From assembly GCA_016870675.1 (NCBI GenBank), contig VGAU01000100.1:1-6696 (forward strand): a DNA stretch of 6,696 bases. The letters run 5' to 3'. The position numbers were made by a program, and so were the translations under genes. The stretch is from Actinomycetota bacterium (GTDB lineage Bacteria > Actinomycetota > Humimicrobiia > Humimicrobiales > Humimicrobiaceae). Positions 1 through 5,213 of the stretch are shown one piece after another; position 1 is the first letter of the stretch, and every line of letters begins with the position of its first letter. The notes under the pieces were generated by a model, which had not been told where the DNA came from, ran no database searches, and saw only the letters and a list, made by a program, of their open reading frames with translations.

Positions 1-234
1 AACAGGAATATTTACCCTGTCTATCTCTATTGAATTTATCAGCCTGTATACTACATTGGATGAGCTGCCTACTCCCAGAATAATTGCATTTTTAAACTTT
101 TTATCGAATGATAATTTTTCTCTACGGATGATGTTTTCTGCTGCTTTAAATTGTCCGGGGAAATCATAAAGAACCTTTATCATTTTTTCCGGTATACTTT
201 CGAGAATCATTTTCTCATTGTCCAGTACGCCCAA
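1..234 (-). CDS. SIS-domain sugar-phosphate isomerase, bifunctional phosphoglucose/phosphomannose isomerase type (N-terminal part, runs off window)
   Basis: Partial leftward gene; 78 codons are visible and the frame is open to base 1. The protein begins MGVLDNEKMILESIPEKM and has a helical lead-in (LYDFPGQFKAAENI) followed by the first strand and loop of an SIS fold, AIILGVGSSSNVVYRLINSI, then a VNIPV strand. This order, with a glycine/serine-rich phosphosugar loop about 55 residues in, matches bifunctional phosphoglucose/phosphomannose isomerases, which interconvert glucose-6-P or mannose-6-P with fructose-6-P in the cytoplasm. I chose the TTG at 234 because AAAGGAGG lies 4 nt upstream and the family normally starts close to this point. 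An in-frame ATG at 267 would add 11 residues but has no ribosome site and would place the GGAGG inside the gene. The catalytic Glu and His lie outside the window, so the exact isomerase (or another SIS protein) cannot be fixed. Confidence 0.7.
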   Translation of the reverse strand, partial: MGVLDNEKMILESIPEKMIKVLYDFPGQFKAAENIIRREKLSFDKKFKNAIILGVGSSSNVVYRLINSIEIDRVNIPV

Positions 235-287
235 TTGTCCTCCTTTGGGAAATGGTGTAACTAACATAAAGAATTTCTTTTTATTTC

Positions 288-313
288 AGAATAAATATTA
301 TAATATTTATTCT
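288..313. promoter_or_regulatory. Perfect 26-bp palindrome with a symmetric -10 element between divergent genes
   Basis: Bases 288-313 form a perfect inverted repeat without spacer; the half-site is AGAATAAATATTA. Its centre contains TATAAT on the plus strand (299-304) and, by symmetry, TATAAT on the minus strand (297-302), so one AT-rich core could serve as the -10 box for both the Nif3 operon and the isomerase gene. A plus-strand start near 311 would leave a leader of about 28 nt. Possible -35 boxes are poor on both sides (minus strand TTGTAT at 323-318, spacer 15). The site could equally be an operator for a dimeric repressor. Role inferred. Confidence 0.5.
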
Positions 314-338
314 AATAATACAATTTTATCGAGTCAAA

Positions 339-1469
339 ATGATCCTTAAAGAGCTTGCTTTATCTCTGGATAAGATTTTTAATAGGAATCTGGCTCTAAG
401 CTGGGATAAGGCAGGCCTGCAGATTGGAAATCTCGAGAGTGATATAAATAAAATCCTTATAGCTCTAGATATAACCAGAGATGTGGTAGATGAAGCAGTC
501 AATCTTAACTCTGATTTAATACTTGCCCATCATCCATTAATATTTAACTCTCTTGATACTATTCTAAGTTCGAAAGCTGGTGAAAAAGAAATACTGGCGC
601 TGATAGAAAATAGGGTAGCTGTTTACTGTGCTCATACCAATTATGACTTGATGACAGGGGGATTAAATGATTTTGTTGCCAGTACTCTGGATTTAACCGG
701 TACAGAAATAATTGAAGAACAATATGAACAGTGGTATAAATTTGTTGTTTTTGTACCAAAAGAAGCAGAGGAAAAAATTAGAAAAGTTATCTGTCAGCAT
801 GGTGGGGGCAAATGGCAAAATTATTCATGCTGTACTTTTAATATAGAAGGGAAAGGTACTTTTATTACACAGGAAGGTTCAAAACCTTATATAGGTGAAC
901 TTGGCTGTGTGAATTATGTTGATGAGGTAAGAATAGAGTGCATTGTAAATGAAAGAAACCTGAGTGACCTGATTGATGCAACCATAAAGGCACATCCTTA
1001 TGAGGAAGCAGCATATGATGTGTATAAGATTGAAAATAGGTTTAAGGATGCCGGGATTGGAAGATTGGGGAAATTGAAAGAGCCAGAGTCTTTTGGAGAT
1101 TTTACAAGGAAGATTAAAAACAGGCTGGGAATTGATGGTTTTAAGTGGCTGTGTAAAAAAGATATAAAGGTGAATAGTAAAAAAATCAGGAAAGTAGCAG
1201 TGGTATGCGGGAGCGGTAATTCTATTGCCCGGAGATTGGCAGATATTGATTGTGACATGGTTATAGTGGGCGAGATTGGTTATCATAATGCCTTACAGAT
1301 CATAGAAAGCGGTAAAATAATTGTTGCAATAGGTCATGGCAGCAGTGAAAAGCTGGCTATTACCGATATGTGTAATAAACTGGAAGATTTTTTCCAGAAA
1401 CAGAAAATTAAAATTGATATATTAAAAAGCAGGTTGGGCTATAAATCCTGGAGGTATCAAGTTGACTGA
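339..1469 (+). CDS. Nif3-like dinuclear metal-centre protein (YqfO type, with PII-like insert)
   Basis: Complete 376-residue protein of the Nif3/DUF34 family, often labelled GTP cyclohydrolase 1 type 2 homolog although the physiological role is unsettled. The N-terminal half carries the metal-binding LAHHPLIF motif (H64, H65) and CAHTNYDLMTGGLND (H99, D103). The C-terminal half carries GEIGYHNAL (311-319) and the GHGSSE motif (H333, E337), giving the expected ligands of a two-metal site. Between them, roughly residues 133-232, sits the insert domain typical of the long bacterial form, ending in KAHPYEEAAYDVY as in CutA/PII-like folds. The length fits YqfO-type members. The ATG at 339 fits the family N-terminus (MILKELALSLDKIF), but its ribosome site is weak. 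It is the first gene of a three-gene rightward operon and overlaps the next gene by 8 nt. The same neighbour pair occurs in many Actinobacteria. Confidence 0.93.
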   Translation: MILKELALSLDKIFNRNLALSWDKAGLQIGNLESDINKILIALDITRDVVDEAVNLNSDLILAHHPLIFNSLDTILSSKAGEKEILALIENRVAVYCAHTNYDLMTGGLNDFVASTLDLTGTEIIEEQYEQWYKFVVFVPKEAEEKIRKVICQHGGGKWQNYSCCTFNIEGKGTFITQEGSKPYIGELGCVNYVDEVRIECIVNERNLSDLIDATIKAHPYEEAAYDVYKIENRFKDAGIGRLGKLKEPESFGDFTRKIKNRLGIDGFKWLCKKDIKVNSKKIRKVAVVCGSGNSIARRLADIDCDMVIVGEIGYHNALQIIESGKIIVAIGHGSSEKLAITDMCNKLEDFFQKQKIKIDILKSRLGYKSWRYQVD

Positions 1470-2223
1470 TTTAAAGTTTAATGTGATAGATCTGGTGGAA
1501 TTGCAGTTAATAGAAAATGCAATTTCTGCAAGGTCGGCTGAGATAGAAAAGGTTAAAAATAATGAGGAGCTAGTTTCTGCTGAGAAGGAATTTGCTGAAG
1601 TTAAGGAAAAGTTTGATAAAATAAATGGTAAATATAATGATTTAGAGAGTAAGCGTAAGAAACTTGAAGATACTGTTGAAATGCAGAATGAAAAGATTAA
1701 AAATGATGAGAATAAATTGTTCAGCGGCACCATTACAAGCGCAAAGGAACTGGAAAATTACCAGATTGAAGTAAAAATATTAAGACAAAAAATTTCAGAA
1801 ACGGAAGACCAAATCCTGGAAATTATGATTGAAATGGAAGAAATGTCAGAAAAGGTAAAGCAGGCTAAAGCCGAGAAAGACAGGGTAGAGGCAAATATTA
1901 ACAGGATAAAAAACGAGATGAATGAAAAGCTAGAGGTTTTAAAAAATATCATTGAAGGATTAAAAAAGAGAAGGGATGATGTTATTCTAAAGATACCTGA
2001 TGATTATTTAAAAAAATACAAGGAATTCAAAGGTAAAAAAGGAGGTATCGCCGTTGCAGTACTGAAGGATAATTTCTGCAATGTATGCAATATGCAAATA
2101 CCGGCAATTGCGGCCGAAAAGATAGAGGATATAGATGAAATTTACAGTTGTCCGATATGTGGCAGGATGGCTGTAATTTACAGAGGTGAAATAGATAGTA
2201 TAAAAAAGGAACTGGAATCTTAA
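1462..2223 (+). CDS. Coiled-coil protein with C-terminal C4-type zinc ribbon (CT398-like)
   Basis: 253-residue cytoplasmic protein. Residues 1 to about 185 are Lys/Glu-rich heptad-like sequence forming a long antiparallel coiled coil, interrupted near 87-100 by FSGTITSAKELENYQIE, the family's conserved turn. The last 50 residues hold the zinc ribbon: CNVC (C206, C209) and CPIC (C230, C233), 20 residues apart. This is the zf-RING_7/CT398-like family; its general function is unknown, although the chlamydial member has been linked to a type III secretion ATPase. The start is a TTG at 1462, preceded at 7 nt by GGAGG, and lies inside the 3' end of the Nif3-like gene, so translation of the two is probably coupled. 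No ATG near the N-terminus fits the family better. Persistent neighbourhood with Nif3 and RNase H suggests a shared housekeeping role, but that is inference. Confidence 0.9.
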   Translation: MTDLKFNVIDLVELQLIENAISARSAEIEKVKNNEELVSAEKEFAEVKEKFDKINGKYNDLESKRKKLEDTVEMQNEKIKNDENKLFSGTITSAKELENYQIEVKILRQKISETEDQILEIMIEMEEMSEKVKQAKAEKDRVEANINRIKNEMNEKLEVLKNIIEGLKKRRDDVILKIPDDYLKKYKEFKGKKGGIAVAVLKDNFCNVCNMQIPAIAAEKIEDIDEIYSCPICGRMAVIYRGEIDSIKKELES

Positions 2224-2691
2224 ATGACAGAAGAAAATTATGGTTATTTAAAGATATACTTTGATGGAGGTTCAAGAGGCAACCCCGGTCCTTCAGCAGT
2301 TGGTGCTGTAGTGTATGATGATAAAGATAAGAAACTTGAAGAGCTTAGCGCCCATATCGGTGAGTATACCAATAATGTGGCAGAGTACATGGCTCTGGAT
2401 AAAGTCCTTGATCTGGTAGAAAAATATCACTGCAGGAAAATAATACTTTTTACTGACAGTAAGCTTCTAAATAACCAGATCAAAAAAGTCTGGAAGATAA
2501 AAAACACTGCTATTTTAAAAATATACCTGAAGGTATCTGAAAAACTCAGCAAGTACGATATTGTAGATCTCCGGCTTATCTCAAGGAAACATAATATAGA
2601 AGCTGACAGGCTTGTAAATCAGGCGCTGGATAAAAGAGAATTAACCTATGAGGGAGAATCAAAGATAAGCTTTGGGAATATAGATGAGTGA
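2224..2691 (+). CDS. rnhA: Ribonuclease HI family protein
   Basis: 155-residue RNase H-fold enzyme predicted to cut the RNA strand of RNA-DNA hybrids in the cytoplasm. All four catalytic carboxylates are recognisable: D14 in IYFDGGSRGNPGP, E54 in TNNVAEYMAL, D78 in LFTDSK and D128 in NIEADRLVN. Between D78 and D128 the sequence lacks the long basic protrusion (handle) of E. coli RNase HI, so it belongs to the shorter, handle-less type found in archaea and many Gram-positives. No N-terminal hybrid-binding domain and no C-terminal phosphatase fusion (as in mycobacterial Rv2228c) is present. The ATG directly abuts the TAA of the zinc-ribbon gene and has only a distant AGGA upstream, pointing to translational coupling. 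rnpB follows after 57 nt. Confidence 0.92.
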   Translation: MTEENYGYLKIYFDGGSRGNPGPSAVGAVVYDDKDKKLEELSAHIGEYTNNVAEYMALDKVLDLVEKYHCRKIILFTDSKLLNNQIKKVWKIKNTAILKIYLKVSEKLSKYDIVDLRLISRKHNIEADRLVNQALDKRELTYEGESKISFGNIDE

Positions 2692-2714
2692 CAACATAGA
2701 TAAATAAGACTATA

Positions 2715-2742
2715 TTGATTTTTCGCTGAATATCTGTAATAT
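2715..2742 (+). promoter_or_regulatory. Predicted sigma70-type promoter of rnpB
   Basis: TTGATT at 2715-2720 and TAATAT at 2737-2742 are separated by 16 nt. The -10 box is followed after 6 nt by GG at 2749, exactly where the P1 helix of the RNase P RNA begins. That agreement between predicted start and RNA 5' end is the main support. An overlapping alternative -10, TATAAC at 2742-2747, is possible. Confidence 0.6.
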
Positions 2743-2748
2743 ATAACC

Positions 2749-3124
2749 GGAGTTAGCCGAGTAGTCGCGCAAGCTTTGCTTGTGAGGAAAGTCCGAGCTC
2801 CACAGGGCAGGATGCTGGGTAATACCCAGCGGGACTGGTGTAAAAGCTAATCCCAGCGCTAGTGCAACAGAAAATATACCGCCAGGATTTTATATATCCT
2901 GGTAAGGGTGAAATGGTGAGGTAAGAGCTCACCAGCAGTCTGGTGACAGGCTGGCTTGGTAAACCGCATCCGGAGAAAGGCCAAATAGGGAAGTATAAGG
3001 TAGCCCGCCTTCTTCCGGGTTAGGCCGCTAGAGGTAAATAGTAATATTTATCCCAGATGGATGACTACTGGTGCTTATGATTAAGCTCATAGGCATTACA
3101 GAACTCGGCTTACAGGCTAACTCC
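2749..3124 (+). ncRNA. rnpB: RNase P RNA (bacterial, probably class A)
   Basis: Catalytic RNA of ribonuclease P, which matures the 5' ends of tRNAs. The ends are set by the P1 helix: GGAGTTAGCC at 2749-2758 pairs perfectly with GGCTAACTCC at 3115-3124, giving 376 nt. Hallmarks in order: P3 hairpin (CGCAAGC/GCTTGTG with TTT loop); GAGGAAAGTCC and CTCCACAGGGCAG; hairpin GCTGGGT (2814-2820)/ACCCAGC (2824-2830); GCAACAGAAAATATACCGCC; GGTAAGGGTGAAA; hairpin GGTGAG/CTCACC around GTAAGAG; GGTAAACC; GGAGAAAGGCCAAATAGG; GATGGATGAC-like segment near 3055; and the 3' core ACAGAACTCGGCTTACAG, whose CTCGG pairs with the 5' CCGAG. An extra 3'-side stem, about 3072-3096 (TGCTTATGA with TCATAGGCA), resembles P19. 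A run of six T at 3130-3135 just beyond P1 may mark termination. Class assignment is less certain than identity. Confidence 0.97.
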
Positions 3125-3135
3125 AATAATTTTTT

Positions 3136-3565
3136 GTCTTATAAGCCAGCTAGATAGGGTATATCTCTCAAAAGATTCTTACAGTTTTTACACTGCACAG
3201 GCTTAATTGTACAAAATTAATTGTATATAGGGGACCAGCGATTTTTCAATTCATTTTTCTATTTAGTACAAGAATTATTAAGCTCTATTTCTGCTTGGTT
3301 GTTTGTACTGACTCCCGTATAAATAGCAAACTTCAATCTGATTCGTATCCTGTAGCATCTTTTAGTAGAATAACCTTGGGCTACTTAGTATCTTGGAGCC
3401 CTGTTTTAGGACTTTTCTAAGGGATTTTTCAGAACTTTAACTTACTTATTACATTCTTTTGTCCGTAAATTTCCGCTGTATTGTGAGGTTGCCTCCTGCT
3501 CTAAGGGCAATTATAAATATATCAAAAAGGTAAACACCCACATCAAGAAAAATTCTTTCCTTCGC
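3136..3565. other. Gene-poor AT-rich spacer, possibly decayed sequence
   Basis: About 430 nt between rnpB and the leftward zinc-ribbon frame. I see no ORF with start, ribosome site and recognisable product, and no tRNA or repeat array. Small structures only: a 9-bp direct repeat TTAATTGTA (3203-3211 and 3217-3225) and a hairpin with bulge, CCCT(3399-3402)..TTAG(3406-3409)/CTAAGGG(3417-3423), followed by TTTTT, which could be a weak plus-strand terminator. On the minus strand near 3143-3215 a short peptide with CKNC can be read but is bounded by stops. The stretch may be eroded coding sequence. Confidence 0.5.
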
Positions 3566-3835
3566 TTATACTTTGTTCAGTAATCTAAAATCAATATTTA
3601 ACCCACCATTTGTATAATAGCCTTTGTGAATTGTGCTACAAAACTGACAAGTATAATAAGGTCCATTAGGATCTACTGTATTTAAATATTTCTTATATTT
3701 AAAAGGGTAATTAGTAGTAAATAATCCTTTAGCCTTTACCGAAAATTTAAACATCTCATTATCACATTTCTCACAGATATAACTAACGCCATCTTTTTTT
3801 CTATCTTTTTTGCCAACTAAATTATGCAGCAGGTC
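3566..3835 (-). CDS. Zinc-ribbon-like open frame overlapping the end of the metalloprotease gene (possible frameshifted C-terminus or small gene)
   Basis: An open frame of 89 codons, from just after a TAG at 3838-3836 to its stop at 3566. It encodes a Lys/Asp-rich linker (VGKKDRKKDG), then SYICEKCDNEMFKF, a basic stretch, then PYYTCQFCSTIHKGYY and a short tail. Two CxxC pairs 38 residues apart, each preceded by an aromatic strand, look like a zinc ribbon. The only ATG (3754) lies after the first CxxC, so a product starting there would lose half the metal site; no ATG, GTG or TTG starts the complete domain. The frame is +1 relative to the upstream metalloprotease and overlaps its last 14 nt. 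It may therefore be the metalloprotease C-terminus separated by a one-base change, a frameshift product, or a fragment. No specific family recognised. Confidence 0.45.
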   Translation of the reverse strand, partial: DLLHNLVGKKDRKKDGVSYICEKCDNEMFKFSVKAKGLFTTNYPFKYKKYLNTVDPNGPYYTCQFCSTIHKGYYTNGGLNIDFRLLNKV

Positions 3836-4766
3836 CTAAAACAAAATCTCTTGGCATATGCCTTTGATAATAAAGATAAACATTATAATACATATAAGAA
3901 ATATAGTTTAAATAGACAGATGGTGCCCCTACTTTTAGCCCTGTATTATATTCCTGAGCAAAAGCCCATTGCTCTGTAATATATTTATTATATTTGCTCC
4001 GATAATCCCAATAGGTAGTATGGTTAAACTCATGAGAAAGTGTGCAAGCAATTTCCATTTCAAACGGCATTTCATTAAATTCTCGCTTTGATAAATCCAT
4101 GTATATCACAGAGCCATATGCAGCACCAAGAGCATTTAACAAAGGCCTTTCTTCAATTCTATTGACTGAAGCGTATTGATTATAAACTTCAGGATCTTTT
4201 TGAGCTAATATATTTAAAGCCTGAGCAATAAGATTATAATAAGCTTCACTCCCCACAATCTTGGGATCCTTGCCCTGCGTGGTAGCTGCAGTTCCAGTAT
4301 TTTCAACTGTTACAGTGCCGGCTTGTATGCCATACTTAGCACAAATATTTGCAAATTCTGTTGAATTGACAAAGTTTGAAAATACAAATTCTCTTGAAGA
4401 GCCGCCATTTAATAAGCCCATCCAGTTATTATAACCACCAGTGTCAGCTGGTCTGTCAAAAAAGGCTCTATACATTATTGTTAAGAACTGGTCGTTATTT
4501 AAATTTCTATTTTTTAATTCTTCGCTAAATACAAATCCATATGCTGCCTGTCCGCCTGTTACTTTCCCGGATATCAAATTATTAACCCAATTATCAAATC
4601 CTGCAGGATCAGGGCTTCTGTCCAGGCAGGTTTGATAAAGCCTTGTTACAAAACTGGATACATCAGATGTTTGATCAGCAAAAACAATTGATGGAAAAGT
4701 AAAAGTCAGTATAAAGGCCAGAAGAAAAACTGTAACAAAAATCCTAATTTTATTATTTTTAAACAT
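3822..4766 (-). CDS. Secreted DUF4214-domain protein with putative HExxH zinc metalloprotease domain
   Basis: 314-residue leftward protein. Residues 1-30 form a Sec signal peptide (basic MFKNNKIR, hydrophobic core, cleavage probably after VFA). Residues 31 to about 150 are a DUF4214 module of two repeats: FVTRLYQTCLDRSPDPAGF and FLTIMYRAFFDRPADTGGY, each followed by a W and an SxEF/SEE-type end. After a Thr-rich linker (about 153-166) comes a helical domain with LSHEFNH (H245, E246, H249), a zinc-peptidase HExxH site, and EQWA (E265) 16 residues later, a plausible third ligand of a gluzincin. I do not recognise the peptidase family, and activity is inferred. The ATG at 4766 has GGGAG 6 nt upstream. 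The C-terminus (FVLGPAA) is abrupt, and a zinc-ribbon-like frame continues directly downstream in another phase. The gene is divergent from a deacetylase with a related DUF4214 module. It probably acts on the cell surface or outside the cell. Confidence 0.8.
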   Translation of the reverse strand: MFKNNKIRIFVTVFLLAFILTFTFPSIVFADQTSDVSSFVTRLYQTCLDRSPDPAGFDNWVNNLISGKVTGGQAAYGFVFSEELKNRNLNNDQFLTIMYRAFFDRPADTGGYNNWMGLLNGGSSREFVFSNFVNSTEFANICAKYGIQAGTVTVENTGTAATTQGKDPKIVGSEAYYNLIAQALNILAQKDPEVYNQYASVNRIEERPLLNALGAAYGSVIYMDLSKREFNEMPFEMEIACTLSHEFNHTTYWDYRSKYNKYITEQWAFAQEYNTGLKVGAPSVYLNYISYMYYNVYLYYQRHMPRDFVLGPAA

Positions 4767-4990
4767 CTACTTCTCCCTACATTTATAATAAAATGAATTC
4801 TCGCAAATTGTTTTTAACTTAGATAACATAGGTTCAAATTTTTGAGTTTAAATCAATAAACTCTAACTTAATATACTGCATTTAGTCTAATATATTAATT
4901 ATTTTTTATCAAACTGTATTATCATTAAAAGTTTTTTGATACCCTACCCTAATTCGCGAAATATTTATCGTGCCTACCCCGTCGGTTTTG

Positions 4991-5049
4991 GGTTAAAAGT
5001 TTGTAGAGATTTAATGCCCCCTGGCTACATTCGAGGTTTGCTCTTAACC
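4991..5049. repeat. Nested inverted repeats, possible RNA structure or protein-binding site
   Basis: The outer arms 4991-4999 and 5041-5049 pair at eight of nine positions, and the inner arms 5002-5006 and 5025-5029 pair perfectly, enclosing an 18-nt loop with a CCCCCTGG tract. The inner bulge on the 3' side is 11 nt. Stability would be modest. Which strand, if either, is transcribed is unknown. Confidence 0.3.
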
Positions 5050-5092
5050 TTTTTAGCTCTATACAGCTAATAAAAACTTTATCTCTTTTTTA

Positions 5093-5120
5093 TTGAATAT
5101 TGCGCATATTAGAATATAAT
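5093..5120 (+). promoter_or_regulatory. Predicted sigma70-type promoter of the deacetylase gene
   Basis: TTGAAT at 5093-5098 and a consensus TATAAT at 5115-5120, spacer 16 nt. Transcription would start near 5127, giving a leader of about 87 nt before the ATG at 5214. The local sequence is AT-rich, so chance matches are common. The position also argues against the in-frame TTG at 5100 being a start, since it would lie inside the promoter. Confidence 0.45.
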
Positions 5121-5213
5121 TATTTTTCATATAGATATATTAGAAATAGACAAATAACATTTGTGGTCTATATAAGCTTATATAAAAATAAAATAGAAAA
5201 AAGAAGTGTGATT

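Larger units (their letters stand above)
4767..5213. other. Divergent intergenic region with a GC-richer structured segment
   Basis: 447 nt between the two DUF4214 genes. Outer parts are very AT-rich. The middle, about 4935-5075, is richer in GC and in symmetries: CCTACCC twice (4943-4949, 4973-4979), the palindrome TTCGCGAA (4953-4960), an outer stem GGTTAAAAG (4991-4999) with CTCTTAACC (5041-5049, one mismatch), an inner stem TGTAG (5002-5006) with CTACA (5025-5029), and a hairpin TTAGCT (5053-5058) with AGCTAA (5065-5070). It matches no riboswitch class I know. It lies just upstream of the predicted deacetylase promoter, so it may be a regulatory site, a small RNA or a mobile-element scar. 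I see no clear promoter for the leftward gene. Confidence 0.4.

Noticed and set aside
235..267. ATG at 267 as start of the leftward isomerase.
   Set aside because: No ribosome site precedes it, and the strong GGAGG would then be inside the gene; the TTG at 234 fits the family N-terminus better.
879..1286. Minus-strand open frames inside the Nif3-like gene.
   Set aside because: They are antisense shadows of a strongly recognised gene, with no ribosome site and no family resemblance.
1422..2275. Minus-strand Ser/Phe-rich frames opposite the zinc-ribbon and RNase H genes.
   Set aside because: Composition is what the antisense of Lys/Glu-rich coiled-coil codons produces; no independent support.
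3259..3360. Minus-strand peptide with the string TNNQAEIE, reminiscent of the RNase HI TNN-AE motif.
   Set aside because: The frame is short, ends in TAG soon after, and no other RNase H motif is found around it; judged a chance resemblance.
4441..4635. Plus-strand frame opposite the DUF4214 metalloprotease gene.
   Set aside because: Antisense shadow of a well-supported gene; no start context.
5100..5213. In-frame N-terminal extension of the deacetylase starting at TTG 5100.
   Set aside because: The sequence is AT-rich and not protein-like, would place the signal peptide 38 residues inside the protein, and overlaps a consensus promoter; the ATG at 5214 has a ribosome site and starts the signal peptide directly.
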